In this document: in pieces, positions 21,959 to 33,440 of the stretch | Layout of the letters: each line of letters starts with the position of its first letter | How positions within the stretch are numbered: position 1 is the stretch's first letter | From: Acidisarcina polymorpha | GTDB taxonomy: Bacteria; Acidobacteriota; Terriglobia; Terriglobales; Acidobacteriaceae | Assembly (NCBI RefSeq): GCF_003330725.1 | Contig: NZ_CP030840.1 | Location: 6,256,116 to 6,320,115, forward strand | Direction of reading: 5' to 3' | DNA length: 64,000 nt | The notes under the pieces: model-generated | What the model was told of the DNA's origin: nothing | Database searches by the model: none | The model's input: only the letters and a program-made list of their open reading frames with translations | Made by a program: the position numbers and the translations under genes

Positions 21959-24172
21959 ATGAATACCTGCTTCCGACGACTGTTCATCGTATTCCTGCTG
22001 CTGGTGGGAGCCTCTGCGTTTGTATGGCGGGAGACTTCGGGCGAGGTCGACGCGCGAGCCGATGAAGCGCTTCGCCGCAAACTTTATGCTGACAATATCA
22101 GGAAGACTTATAGCTACTCCTTCGAAAAGGGCAACATCTCTCTCCCCGGAAATGCCGCCGTTGCCGGCAACGACTTTCTCGAGCCGGACGCTTTTCCGGA
22201 CGCGGCCTATTGCGGGCATTGTCATCAGGAGGCCTATAGTGAGTGGCGTCAGGCGCTCCATTCAAACTCCTTCCGTACCCCTTTCTACCGGACCAGCGTC
22301 AACGTGCTGATACGGACCAAAGGCATCGATTTCGCTCGTCATTGCGATAGTTGCCACAACCCGGTCGGCGTTCTCGCCGGCGCTCTCGATCCCAACTCGA
22401 CTATGGACCGGTCCTTTGACCGCGACGGCTTGACCTGCATGACCTGCCACTCCATTCAAAGCGTTCGACCGCTGCTTGGCAACGGGAGTTTTACCATGGG
22501 CGTCCCTGCCGTGATGGTCGACGAACAGGGCAATCGCATCCCCGGCAAGGTACCCGATGCGGAGATCCTCGCGCACACCGACCGGCACTCTCAAGCAGTC
22601 ATGCAGGACATCTACAAGAGTCCCGAATTTTGCTCCGCCTGCCACAAAGCGAACCTGCCGCCTATGTTGAACGGCTATAAGTGGATTCGCGCTTTTACCA
22701 CTTATGACGAATGGCAGAACTCGAAGTTCTCGCAGCGGAACCCGCTCACCTTTTACTCGGCCGACTTTACCACTTGCCAGAACTGCCACATGAAGCGCGC
22801 GCCGATCACTCTTCCCGATTATGGCGCCAAACACGGCATGATGGCCTCCCATCGCTGGCTCGCCGGCAACACGGCGGTCCCGTTCTACTATGGATTCGAT
22901 CAGCAGCTCACCAAGACGGTCGAGTTCCTGAAGAGTGACAACTTTCTCAACGTTGACCTCTTCGCGCTCAAAGAAGCAGGGAGCAATGCTCCGATCACCC
23001 CGCTGGGGACTGATCCCGTGAACATCCGGCCGGATGAAACTCTGGATGCCTACGTCGTCATTCAGAACAAGAATATCGGCCACTCGCTGATTCCTGAGGT
23101 TCGCGATCTTTACGAGGCATGGGCCCAATTCACGGTGAAAGATGCTGCGGGCGACGTTCTCTACCAGAGCGGATACCTGAACCCGGATGGTTCGCTCGAC
23201 AAGCGCGCTCATAGCTTCACCAACCGGCCGGTCAATGTCATCGGAGATTTCGTCGACAATCATATGGTTTGGACGATTCATTCGATGGCCTACGATGATT
23301 CGATCCAGGCAGGCCGCTCCGCCTTGGTGCGCTACCAGTTCCATCTCCCCGCGGACATTAAAGGACCAGTTACTATTACCGTTTCCGTCAACTATCGTCA
23401 CTTACGCCAGAGCTACCTCAACAATGTTCTCGGCAAAGACCATGTAGCTTATCCTGTGGTCGAGATTGCGTCCCGCAGCCGCACTCTCAACCTCGGCGAC
23501 AATGCGCCGACTGCTCCGGCAGCCGCCGACAACCCCGACTGGATGCGATGGAACAACCTTGGTATTGGCTACCTCGATCAATTGCAGCATGAGGACGCCA
23601 TTCACGCCTTTGAACAAGTCGTCCACCTGCGCCCAGACTATAAAGACGGTTATATCAATCTAGGATTGACTTACATCGATTGGGAGAAGTACGAGCAGGC
23701 TCGACCGCCACTGGAGAAGGCGCTCAGCCTTCATCCCGACGATGCCCGCGCGCTCTATTACCTCGCCTTTGTGGAGCGTCGTCAACGCCACTCGGATGCT
23801 GAGATAGCCGACCTGCGCAAGGTCGTTGAGCAGTTCCCGCAGTCGCGCGATGCACGCCGGGAGTTAGGCATCTCCTATTACCAGCAGCATCGCGCCGACG
23901 AGGCGATGGAGCAGTTCAAGGCACTGCAGGCCATCGATCCCGATGACCTTGCCGCCCACTACAACCTGGCGATCCTCTATCGTAGGCAAGGGATGAAAGA
24001 GCAGGCCGCTCAGGAAGCGGCCAAGTACACGATCAAGAGGGTCGATCCCGGAGCGCCGACTTACTCGCTCGAATATTTGCGTAAGCATCCTGAGATATCA
24101 ACCGAAAGTGTGCCTTGGCATATGCATACTGACTTACCACCAGCAGCGCCCGCAACCGGCGGACAACCATGA
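21959..24172 (+). CDS. Pentaheme c-type cytochrome with C-terminal TPR repeats
   Basis: 737 residues. An N-terminal membrane segment (RLFIVFLLLVGASAFVW) acts as signal or anchor. Five CxxCH heme c sites follow: CGHCH 85-89, CDSCH 129-133, CMTCH 160-164, CSACH 225-229 and CQNCH 273-277, with spare His residues for bis-His ligation. A beta-rich middle (about 330-510) leads to a run of TPR repeats (about 530-700, for example WNNLGIGYLDQLQHEDAIHA). The heme part resembles the cytochrome c554/multiheme family. Function is probably periplasmic electron transfer; no catalytic site is evident. The FG-GAP/ASPIC-UnbV gene follows closely and is likely cotranscribed. Confidence 0.88.
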   Translation: MNTCFRRLFIVFLLLVGASAFVWRETSGEVDARADEALRRKLYADNIRKTYSYSFEKGNISLPGNAAVAGNDFLEPDAFPDAAYCGHCHQEAYSEWRQALHSNSFRTPFYRTSVNVLIRTKGIDFARHCDSCHNPVGVLAGALDPNSTMDRSFDRDGLTCMTCHSIQSVRPLLGNGSFTMGVPAVMVDEQGNRIPGKVPDAEILAHTDRHSQAVMQDIYKSPEFCSACHKANLPPMLNGYKWIRAFTTYDEWQNSKFSQRNPLTFYSADFTTCQNCHMKRAPITLPDYGAKHGMMASHRWLAGNTAVPFYYGFDQQLTKTVEFLKSDNFLNVDLFALKEAGSNAPITPLGTDPVNIRPDETLDAYVVIQNKNIGHSLIPEVRDLYEAWAQFTVKDAAGDVLYQSGYLNPDGSLDKRAHSFTNRPVNVIGDFVDNHMVWTIHSMAYDDSIQAGRSALVRYQFHLPADIKGPVTITVSVNYRHLRQSYLNNVLGKDHVAYPVVEIASRSRTLNLGDNAPTAPAAADNPDWMRWNNLGIGYLDQLQHEDAIHAFEQVVHLRPDYKDGYINLGLTYIDWEKYEQARPPLEKALSLHPDDARALYYLAFVERRQRHSDAEIADLRKVVEQFPQSRDARRELGISYYQQHRADEAMEQFKALQAIDPDDLAAHYNLAILYRRQGMKEQAAQEAAKYTIKRVDPGAPTYSLEYLRKHPEISTESVPWHMHTDLPPAAPATGGQP

Positions 24173-24200
24173 ACCAGAACGGCAGACCAGGCGGTATGAA

Positions 24201-26072
<1,872 letters not shown>

Positions 26073-26074
26073 TG

Positions 26075-26545
26075 ATGAGCAGACTCGCGTTTCTCGCGAC
26101 AGTCACTCTCTTCCTCTTCGTCTTCGAAGCACAATCCAAAGCCGCGTCCATGTGTCCATGGCTGACGCAAGGAAGCGTCGCCCATGTTCTCGGGGGCGAT
26201 GTCTCCGCTTTGTTTACACCTTCCACCGAAACGGAGGGCTCCTGTATCTTCTCTCGCGAGCAGTCCGCCGCAAGTTACGTGCTGAAGGTGGCTGTCGATA
26301 AGAACCGATTGGAAGGATGTCCAGCAGGCAGTCAGCAAGTCAGCGGGATCGGTAATGAGGCGGTGCGGTGCCGCATACAAGGCCCTGCGGCTCAAACCAC
26401 GGAGCGAGTAAGCAGCCGTGTCCGTGACTTGTTTTTTACCGTAGACCTGACCACGACCGCTGCTCGAAAGAGCGCCATGACCCTCGAGCAGCAACAGAGC
26501 GAGGCCGCTCAGATCGCCGAGCAAGTCGCCGGCAATCTCTTCTAG
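26075..26545 (+). CDS. Small secreted protein with four cysteines
   Basis: 156 residues with a Sec signal (FLATVTLFLFVFEAQSKAAS). The mature part has four Cys (MCPWLTQGSVAHVLGG, GSCIFSRE, LEGCPAGS, AVRCRIQG), probably two disulfides. The layout, an early C-x-x-LT..VA.VLGG, a central CxFS and a GIGNEA turn, recalls DUF3558-like lipoproteins but I would not name the family firmly. The gene starts 2 nt after the FG-GAP stop (GTG 26072 also possible), so it is cotranslated with it and may be an accessory subunit. Confidence 0.6.
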   Translation: MSRLAFLATVTLFLFVFEAQSKAASMCPWLTQGSVAHVLGGDVSALFTPSTETEGSCIFSREQSAASYVLKVAVDKNRLEGCPAGSQQVSGIGNEAVRCRIQGPAAQTTERVSSRVRDLFFTVDLTTTAARKSAMTLEQQQSEAAQIAEQVAGNLF

Positions 26546-26580
26546 CGCGTGAGTTTAAATATTCGTGAAACGATCTCCTA

Positions 26581-26600
26581 TCATCCTGAGCAAAGCCGGG
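26581..26600 (+). repeat. Second fragment of the dispersed repeat
   Basis: TCATCCTGAGCAAAGCCGGG lies in the 249-bp gap before the dienelactone-hydrolase-like gene; see 21759-21774. The rest of this gap shows no gene or clear control site. Confidence 0.4.
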
Positions 26601-26794
26601 TGCCCCCAATTTACGCCATCTGCTTGAGTGGGATGGCAACTTCCAAAGGGCTGCAGACGAGGAGCAAACCCAAGCGACCAAATCAGAAATATCCTCGATC
26701 CGGTAGAACGTCAACACCGCACTTGCAGAATTTCGCAATTTCATCTTGCGCCCTTGTGGGGAAGCTCTGCCCCTAATAGACTTTGTTCGTGATC

Positions 26795-27748
26795 ATGACG
26801 ATTCTCCACGCCCGCCGACTTCTCGCCTCCGCTCTCCTGCTCTCTTTCGCAACTCTCTCTCATGCTCAGGACTGGGCCAAGGCGCGTCTCGACACATCGC
26901 CGCGCCATCACGAATACGTGCCGCTCAAACATGGCAGCCGGACCGTCCAGGCGTTCGTCGTCTACCCTGAAGTCAAAACAAAGGCGCCGGTCGTCGTCCT
27001 GATCCACGAGATCTTCGGCCTGAGCGACTGGGCCAAAGAGATGGCCGATGAGTTGGCGGCGCAAGGCTTCATCGTGGTCGCGCCTGACCTGCTCTCCGGC
27101 TTTGGCCCGAATGGCGGCGGCTCCAGCGAATTTCCAAGTCAGGACGCAACCGTCAAGGCCGTCTCCGCGCTGGATGCCGATGTCGTCACCGCCGACCTCG
27201 ATGCGGCTGCCGATTATGCCAAAAAGATCCCGGCCGGGAACGGAAAGCTTGCGGTCGTTGGTTTCTGCTGGGGCGGCGGCAAATCATTCGCCTTTGCCAC
27301 GCACCGGAAAGACCTGTCCGCCGACTTCGTCTTCTACGGCCCCGGTCCGGCGGATGTCACTCCCATCACCGCGCCAGTCTATGGCTTCTACGCCGGGAAC
27401 GACTCGCGCATCGGCGCGACCCTGCCCGCCACCACCGCGGCTATGAAGGCGGCCGGGAAGAAATTCGAGCCAGTCACCTATGAGAACGCCGGCCACGGCT
27501 TCATGCGCGCCGGAGAAGATCCCAACAACACCGTGCCTGGAAATAAGACCGCTCGCGAACAAGCTTTCACTCGGCTGGTTAGCTTGCTCCAGCAGATGAA
27601 GAGCGCACCGGTCGCCAGTTCATCCGCCGCCAGTTCACTCAAAGAGGGCCAACGAGAAGATCAGTCCGGAACGCTGGCGAAATCGGCGCCCGCCATCGTG
27701 GCTTGCCATGACGCCAACTCCACTCGCCATGCGGCCGCCTCCATGTAG
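26795..27748 (+). CDS. Exported dienelactone-hydrolase-family protein
   Basis: 317 residues. A Sec signal (ARRLLASALLLSFATLSHAQ) is followed by an alpha/beta hydrolase of the DLH family. The nucleophile is Cys158 in GFCWGGG, as in true dienelactone hydrolase; Asp in YAGNDSRIG and His in AGHGFMRAGEDP complete the triad. A C-terminal tail of about 45 residues (SSAASSLKEGQRED and on) looks disordered. ATG 26795 is used; GTG 26789 and TTG 26783 are possible. Substrate unknown: lactone or ester cleavage is likely. Not obviously linked to the cytochrome cluster before it, from which a 249-bp gap separates it. Confidence 0.85.
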   Translation: MTILHARRLLASALLLSFATLSHAQDWAKARLDTSPRHHEYVPLKHGSRTVQAFVVYPEVKTKAPVVVLIHEIFGLSDWAKEMADELAAQGFIVVAPDLLSGFGPNGGGSSEFPSQDATVKAVSALDADVVTADLDAAADYAKKIPAGNGKLAVVGFCWGGGKSFAFATHRKDLSADFVFYGPGPADVTPITAPVYGFYAGNDSRIGATLPATTAAMKAAGKKFEPVTYENAGHGFMRAGEDPNNTVPGNKTAREQAFTRLVSLLQQMKSAPVASSSAASSLKEGQREDQSGTLAKSAPAIVACHDANSTRHAAASM

Positions 27749-27853
27749 CTGGCTGTCGCACTTCGCCGTCACGGTTGCCGCTACACCTTGGCGCTCAGAC
27801 GGAAGCGCATCTCACCTGGTGTCGATCATCGGCTTGAGCGGAGCAGAAAGCAG

Positions 27854-27886
27854 CCTGGTACGCTCTTTCGGCTAGAGCGAACCAGG
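27854..27886. terminator. Hairpin between convergent genes
   Basis: Two 6-bp arms separated by an A-A mismatch (CCTGGT-A-CGCTCT, then AGAGCG-A-ACCAGG) enclose a 7-nt loop. It lies 28 nt beyond the ferritin-like gene stop (minus) and 105 nt beyond the DLH stop (plus). There is no long T run, so it is a modest terminator candidate. Confidence 0.45.
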
Positions 27887-27913
27887 CGGGGGCAATGCGG
27901 GTTGATTGGCGGG

Positions 27914-28381
27914 TCAATCTGCGATGCCAGGATTGGGTGGATCAATCCCCAAGGCGGTCGCCAGAGCGATAAGGTGGTCCTGCTCCTGGACGATGATGTT
28001 GCGCAAGCTTTCAGCAATTGCGAACTCATTCAGATCGTCGGCCTGGCGAATGCGGCGGCGATATTCACGAATGGTTTCCTTTTCATTTTCCAAATCGAAC
28101 TGAAGCATCTCCTCGGCCTTCTCTGAGGTTTTGACCGGCTTCGGCACGACTGCCGGCATCCCGCCGAGGTAGTCGATGTGGTTTGCGACTTGAAGCGCAT
28201 GGCTCAACTCCTCGGTGGCATGGACGGCGAGCTCGTCGGCGATGTTCATGTAGGCCGCGCCTTTGAGTACCTGGGAGTAATTCACGTAAGCGATGATGGC
28301 CTGGTACTCACGCGAGAGGTCTTCGTTGAGGGCGTCGATGAATTTTTCGCGGGTGATCGGTGTTTCTACAGCAGTGGGCAT
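27914..28381 (-). CDS. Ferritin-like (bacterioferritin/Dps-related) protein
   Basis: 155 residues forming a four-helix bundle. Di-iron ligand candidates are the Glu in DLSREYQAIIAYVNY, the EELSH motif in VHATEELSHALQVANH, Glu residues in LENEKETIREYRRRI, and QEQDHLIAL at the last helix. Members store iron or detoxify peroxide. No heme-binding Met of classical Bfr can be placed with confidence, so a general ferritin-like name is used. The start at 28381 is preferred: GGAG stands 5 nt upstream, while the longer form begins inside that site. Confidence 0.82.
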   Translation of the reverse strand: MPTAVETPITREKFIDALNEDLSREYQAIIAYVNYSQVLKGAAYMNIADELAVHATEELSHALQVANHIDYLGGMPAVVPKPVKTSEKAEEMLQFDLENEKETIREYRRRIRQADDLNEFAIAESLRNIIVQEQDHLIALATALGIDPPNPGIAD

Positions 28382-28460
28382 ACGTTCTCCAATCAACTCT
28401 AAATATTCGATGCTTATAGTTAAGATGCTACTCGCGTCAGTCGTTAACCCGATGCCGAGT

Positions 28461-29966
28461 CTACAGGCTTGCTCCGTTGGTTTGAATGATTTCCTTGTAC
28501 CGGAAGGCGGAGTCTTTCACAATACGTTTCTGGGTATTGCGATCGACGTAAATCAGTCCGAAGCGCTCCAGGTAGCCTTGACTAAATTCCCAGTTGTCGA
28601 GGAGCGACCAATGGAAGTAGCCGGCGAGTGGGACTCCTTCCTGGTGGGCACGCTTGAACGCCCCAAGATAACTGTTCAGAAAGGCGGTCCGCTGGGGATC
28701 ATGCACCTTTCCGTCGGCAGCCGGCGCGTCGGCGAGTGAAATGCCATTCTCGGTGATAAGGACAGGCTTTTTATAGCGTTCAGCAAGGAACTTCGGCGCC
28801 CAATAGAGCAGCTCCGGAGTAATCGCCCAGCCATAGTGCGAGCGAGGCGCATTGGGGGAATCCGGTACCAGCTCCGGCTTGCCGTCGGCACCGGCTTTCA
28901 CGGTCGGCGCAAAGTAGAGATTTATGGCGCAGTAGTCGACCGGCTGGTGGATCAGGCGCATGTCTGCCGGGGTGGCCAGTTTTTCTGCGCTCGGAAAGAG
29001 CTTGTAGCCCTCCGTTGGATAGTGGCCGAGATAGATAGGATCGAGCCACCAGGAGTTGTTCATCATTATCATCGCCGGCTGCAGGGGAATGATCGCTCGC
29101 TTTTCCACTGAGAATGAGGCATTGCGGGCGGCCGCAATATCCTGCGCGGAGTTGCTGGCGGGCAGTGAGAGCGTTCCCGCGAACGGCAAACCAACCTTGA
29201 CCGGCTTCTTCGCAGCGGCGCGGATCGCTTGCACGGATCGTCCGTGGCCGAGCAGCAGGTTGTGACAGCCTTGCGCGAGCTGCGCACTCTCCAGCTTGAG
29301 AGCTGGTGGCATGGCGCCCGCTTCCGCCCCAAATCCCCACAAAATATTCGGCTCATTGATCGTCAGCCAATTACTTACCCGGTCGGAAAAACGGGATGCA
29401 ACAAGGTGCGCGTAATCGGCGAGCCACTTGGAGCTATCGGCGTTGAGCCATCCCCCTTGCTGCTGCAGAGCATCGGGGTAATCGAAATGGTAGACGGTGA
29501 CAAATGGCGTGATCTTCGCGGCAAGCAAAGCATCGATCAGCTTGTCATAATAAGCAAGGGCGGCTTCGTTCGGCTGCCCCTTCCCCTGAGGAAGCACACG
29601 CGGCCAACTGATCGAAAAGCGGTAGGCATTGATGTCCAGTTCGCTCATGTGGCCGATATCTTCGGCATAGCGGTGGTACTCGTCGTCCGCAACCCAGTTG
29701 GTGCTGCCATCCTTGATGTTGCCGGATACGGCCTCGTAGGCGGCCCAGATAGACCGGCCGCCACCGTCGGCGTAGGGCGAACCCTCGACCTGCATGGCAG
29801 AGGTGGAGGCGCCCCAATGAAAGCCTCTGGGAAAGGCGTTGGTCTCCCCCGGTCCAGGGACGCGGCTGGTGGCAGATAGGGGCGTGTGATGGAGAGCTGG
29901 CATGGCACAGAGAGTGGCAGCCTGAGCTGAAGTACGCAAGAAGGTTCGGCGGTTCCAGGTTGTCAT
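28461..29966 (-). CDS. Tat-exported GH1 beta-glucosidase
   Basis: 501 residues. A twin-arginine signal (NRRTFLRTSAQAATLCA) is followed by the GH1 barrel: FHWGASTSAMQVEGSPYADG near the start, YRFSISWPRVLPQG, the acid/base Glu in LTINEPNILW (near 200), YCAINLYFAP, and the nucleophile Glu in VLITENGIS (near 404). The end GYFHWSLLDNWEFSQGYLERFGL is the aglycone-site signature. It hydrolyses beta-glucosides or beta-galactosides. Tat rather than Sec export is uncommon for GH1 enzymes. It is downstream of glyS on the same strand, with 200 bp between, so it likely has its own promoter. Confidence 0.93.
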   Translation of the reverse strand: MTTWNRRTFLRTSAQAATLCAMPALHHTPLSATSRVPGPGETNAFPRGFHWGASTSAMQVEGSPYADGGGRSIWAAYEAVSGNIKDGSTNWVADDEYHRYAEDIGHMSELDINAYRFSISWPRVLPQGKGQPNEAALAYYDKLIDALLAAKITPFVTVYHFDYPDALQQQGGWLNADSSKWLADYAHLVASRFSDRVSNWLTINEPNILWGFGAEAGAMPPALKLESAQLAQGCHNLLLGHGRSVQAIRAAAKKPVKVGLPFAGTLSLPASNSAQDIAAARNASFSVEKRAIIPLQPAMIMMNNSWWLDPIYLGHYPTEGYKLFPSAEKLATPADMRLIHQPVDYCAINLYFAPTVKAGADGKPELVPDSPNAPRSHYGWAITPELLYWAPKFLAERYKKPVLITENGISLADAPAADGKVHDPQRTAFLNSYLGAFKRAHQEGVPLAGYFHWSLLDNWEFSQGYLERFGLIYVDRNTQKRIVKDSAFRYKEIIQTNGASL

Positions 29967-30166
29967 TCTTGGCTGTGTTGACCTCGTCGTGCGGCGAAAC
30001 TAGCACTATAGATGCTGCGATCAAGCTTCGCAAACGCAATTCTCTTCAGCAGCCAGCCATCTCTGCCTCAGAGAGCATGCCGGGGATAGGGCGGTTCTCT
30101 AAACATCAACCTCATCGGCTCGTATTGCTTCCAGCAAGAGATATCGGGTTTGCTGTTAGACGACCA

Positions 30167-32278
30167 CTAAGCGACCACGATTTCGGAGAAGTCGGCTATC
30201 TTTGAGAATTCGCGCAAGACGGTCGCGATCAAAGCGATCCGATTTTGACGAATTTCGGGTTCGGGCGCCATCACCATTACCGTGTCAAAGAAGCGGTCGA
30301 CGCCGGGACGAAGCGTCGCTATCTGCTCCAGAGCTTCGGTGTATCTCTGCGCGACGCGGAGTTTTTCTACGGCTGCGGCAAGTTGAATAGCTTCGGCATA
30401 AAGCGCCTTCTCGGCGTCATCGGAAAGCAGGCCCTCATCGACTTCCGACGGCAGCGGCCCGGCTTGTTTTTCAGCGGCCTGGCGAAGAATGTTCTTGATT
30501 CGTTTGAACGCCGACGAGATTGCGTTGAAATCCTGAGAGCCGCGGACAGCGGTGAGCGCCTGACCGCGAGCGATGGCGTCTGGAATGTCGCTGTCAGCGG
30601 CAGCCAGCGTGGCGGCGACGACGTCATAGGCAAAGTTGCGGTTCTCGCGGAGGTAGAACTCGAGGCGTTCGCGGAGAAACTGCCTGACCGGCTGGAGATT
30701 TGCTGAGGCGTTCGCCTGCCCTGAGGCCTGGGTCGCTATCTTGCATACATCGGCTAAAGAGAGTGGCAATTCTCCCTCGGCAAGGATCTTGACGACCCCG
30801 CTAGCCGCGCGGCGCAGGGCAAAGGGATCTTTTGATCCCGTCGGCTTAAGGTCGATCGCGAACATGTCGACGATGGAATTAATGCGATCGGCAACTCCGA
30901 GTATCTGCCCCTCGACCGACGGAGGGATCGGATCCTCGCCCGAAGCAGGCCGGTATTGCCAGTAGATCGCCGAGCTGACCACTTCGCCCAGGCCCTGGGC
31001 GCGAGCATAAAGACCGCCTACGACCCCTTGCAGCTCAGTGAATTCCTTCACGAGCTCGGCGGTAAGGTCGGCCTTCGCCAGTCGAACCGCCATCAGCAGC
31101 GCTGGCTTGTCGAGCGTAGCTCCGCGAAGCAGGGCCACGTCGGCGAGCATCCCCGCAACAATCGTGTTCGATTCGGTCTTGGCGAAGTAGCTGCCGAGGT
31201 CTTTCTGAAAGGTGACCGACTTCAACATCTCGATGCGATCGACGAGCGGGACCCGTTGATCGAAGTCCCAGAAGAACTGGGCGTCATTGAACCTAGCGCG
31301 GAGGACCCGTTCGTTGCCGTGGCGAATAATAGCTTCGCCTTCTGCGTTGGCTTCGGTGTTCAACACCGTCAGAAAATAGGGGGCGAGCTTTCCCGACGAG
31401 TCTTCGAGCGCGAAATACTTTTGATGGTCGCGCATCACGGTCACCAGCACCTCTTCCGGAAGGGAGAGGTATTCAACTTCGAAGCAGCCGAGCAGCACGC
31501 TGGGCCACTCGGTTAGGTGAGTTACGGTGTCGACCAGCGGGTGGTCCTCGCGCCACCGAATGCCTGGAACACTGCGCGCCGCGCTATCGAGTGCCTTGCG
31601 GATTTTGTGGCGCCGAGCCTCCACATCAGGGAGGACATAGGCGGCTTCGAGCTTCTCCAGGTAGTCGACCCCGTTTGCGATCTCTATTGGGACATCGCCG
31701 TAAAGGATACGATGACCGTAAGAGTAGTGGCTCGCCGCAATTCCCCCAAACTCAACCGGAATGATCTCTCCATCCAACAGGGCGAGCAGCCAGCGAAGAG
31801 GGCGGACAAAGCGTTCCGGCTTCCCTGCCCGCCAGTACATATTCTTAGGCCAGTACAACGCGGCCAATTCTCTAGGAAGCTGACCGGCGAGGACGGCGAT
31901 TGCAGCCTCTCCCTTGCGATGCACCTTAGCAGCAACGTACTCGCCCTTGGGAGTCACCGTTGTGGTGAGCTGGGAGAGCTCGACGCCTGCTTTTTTGGCG
32001 AAAGCGTGAGCCGCCGGGGTTGGTTCTCCGCCCTTATAGGCGATCGCTACAGCCGGACCAGTGAGCGTCTCCTCCAGATCGGGTTGCTGCGGGAGTACGC
32101 CGCTCATCCGGAGCGCGAGGCGGCGAGGGGTGGAATAGCGATCGAGTGCAAATTCAGGATTCAGGAGCTTTTCGCGGGTAAGCAGAGCTTGCAACCGGTC
32201 AGCGAGTTCCACCTCTGCCGCAGCGATCATACGAGCCGGAATTTCCTCAAGCCCTACTTCAAGTATTAGTTCTGGCAT
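30167..32278 (-). CDS. glyS: Glycyl-tRNA synthetase beta subunit
   Basis: 703 residues. It begins MPELILEVGLEEIPARMI, the conserved opening of bacterial GlyS, and has LLALLDGEIIPVEFGG, SLPEEVLVTVMRDHQKYF, and the C-terminal HD-like and anticodon-binding parts (GVADRINSIVDMFAIDLKPT, DPFALRRAASGVVKIL, VMVMAPEPEIRQNRIAL). It binds tRNA in the alpha2-beta2 enzyme that charges tRNA-Gly. The start codon at 32278 is 31 nt after the glyQ stop. A longer N-terminal form (to 32353) is rejected because it overlaps glyQ and precedes the conserved MPELILEVG. Confidence 0.97.
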   Translation of the reverse strand: MPELILEVGLEEIPARMIAAAEVELADRLQALLTREKLLNPEFALDRYSTPRRLALRMSGVLPQQPDLEETLTGPAVAIAYKGGEPTPAAHAFAKKAGVELSQLTTTVTPKGEYVAAKVHRKGEAAIAVLAGQLPRELAALYWPKNMYWRAGKPERFVRPLRWLLALLDGEIIPVEFGGIAASHYSYGHRILYGDVPIEIANGVDYLEKLEAAYVLPDVEARRHKIRKALDSAARSVPGIRWREDHPLVDTVTHLTEWPSVLLGCFEVEYLSLPEEVLVTVMRDHQKYFALEDSSGKLAPYFLTVLNTEANAEGEAIIRHGNERVLRARFNDAQFFWDFDQRVPLVDRIEMLKSVTFQKDLGSYFAKTESNTIVAGMLADVALLRGATLDKPALLMAVRLAKADLTAELVKEFTELQGVVGGLYARAQGLGEVVSSAIYWQYRPASGEDPIPPSVEGQILGVADRINSIVDMFAIDLKPTGSKDPFALRRAASGVVKILAEGELPLSLADVCKIATQASGQANASANLQPVRQFLRERLEFYLRENRNFAYDVVAATLAAADSDIPDAIARGQALTAVRGSQDFNAISSAFKRIKNILRQAAEKQAGPLPSEVDEGLLSDDAEKALYAEAIQLAAAVEKLRVAQRYTEALEQIATLRPGVDRFFDTVMVMAPEPEIRQNRIALIATVLREFSKIADFSEIVVA

Positions 32279-32309
32279 ATTGATATAAATCGAGCTTACC
32301 CCGATACGT

Positions 32310-33359
32310 TCAATTGAATTGCTGGCTGTAGGCCTGAGCGGTGGCGACGGCAAGCGTACGAATTCTATTAATAATCCCTACTCGTTCGGTGACTGAGATG
32401 GCGCCTCTTGCGTCGAGCAGGTTGAAGAGGTGGGAACATTTCAAGCACAAGTCGTAGGCGGGAAGAACTGGAAATCTCCGTCGCGCCTCGTAAATGTCTC
32501 TTTCTGCCATGGGCTCGCTCTCTGAAATGGCCGTCTCTCCGTCGTGGATCACGCGATCGTGAATCTTCTCCTGCCGTTCGGCTTTCTTAAGAGAGCCGGG
32601 AGCAAATTCGGTCTTGAACTCGGAGAGAAGCGCCTGGCACTCGGACTCGTAAAGCCGCAGGTGCTCCCAAAGCTTCTCCACATCTGCCGCCTCAAAGTTG
32701 TAGACCGAGAACTGCAACTCTTCGCGCAAGCGGACTTCCCCGTAGGTGACCTTCTCGCCAGTCACTGGATTCACCGCCCAGACGATGTCATAGATGGAGT
32801 CGACATCCTGCAGAAACGCCGCGAGACGCTCCAGGCCGTAGGTGATCTCCCCGGAGATCGGATCGAGGTCGATCCCCCCGCACTGCTGAAAGTAGGTAAA
32901 TTGGGTAATCTCCAGGCCATCCAGCATAACCTGCCAACCGATACCCCAGGCGCCCAGGGTGGGAGACTCCCAATTGTCTTCTTCGAACTTCAGGTCGTGT
33001 TCGCGAAGATCGATGCCAATGGCCGCGAGCGACTCGAGATAGATCTCCTGAATACCGGCGGGAGGGGGCTTGAGGATCACTTGGAACTGGGTGTGTTTGA
33101 AGAGGCGATTCGGGTTCTCGCCATAGCGCCCGTCGGCCGGCCTGCGCGATGGTTGGGCATAAGCGATGCTGATCGGCCTGGGTCCGAGGACACGCAGGAA
33201 GGTATCCGGCGACATGGTCCCGGCGCCCACCTCCACATCGTAGGGCTGCTGGAGAACGCACCCGCGCTCGGCCCAGAAACTCTGCAGGCGAAATAGCAGT
33301 TGCTGGAAAGTAAGCGGTTCCGGCCGGATAGGCGCTTCAATGGTCGAGGTCAAAGACAA
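32310..33359 (-). CDS. glyQ: Glycyl-tRNA synthetase alpha subunit
   Basis: 349 residues, slightly longer than usual (about 300) because of a 15-residue N-terminus and a C-terminal tail. Class II synthetase motifs are clear: [32 protein letters not shown] split over the first strand and motif 2, [19 protein letters not shown]-like text in the ATP site, and [22 protein letters not shown]. The subunit makes glycyl-adenylate. The first codon is TTG 33359; no good ribosome site is visible and the true start may be a few codons later. It forms an operon with glyS. Confidence 0.96.
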   Translation of the reverse strand: MSLTSTIEAPIRPEPLTFQQLLFRLQSFWAERGCVLQQPYDVEVGAGTMSPDTFLRVLGPRPISIAYAQPSRRPADGRYGENPNRLFKHTQFQVILKPPPAGIQEIYLESLAAIGIDLREHDLKFEEDNWESPTLGAWGIGWQVMLDGLEITQFTYFQQCGGIDLDPISGEITYGLERLAAFLQDVDSIYDIVWAVNPVTGEKVTYGEVRLREELQFSVYNFEAADVEKLWEHLRLYESECQALLSEFKTEFAPGSLKKAERQEKIHDRVIHDGETAISESEPMAERDIYEARRRFPVLPAYDLCLKCSHLFNLLDARGAISVTERVGIINRIRTLAVATAQAYSQQFN

Positions 33360-33440
33360 ACTAGGCTCACAAGTTGGAGTATCTCTCGTAGTCTAACAAG
33401 GTGTGGGAGTTTTCCAGTGGATCGAGCGCGGGCAGAGAGT

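Noticed and set aside
22262-23401. Long minus-strand frame opposite the multiheme cytochrome
   Set aside because: Lies fully over the five CxxCH motifs of the real gene and has no recognisable sequence.
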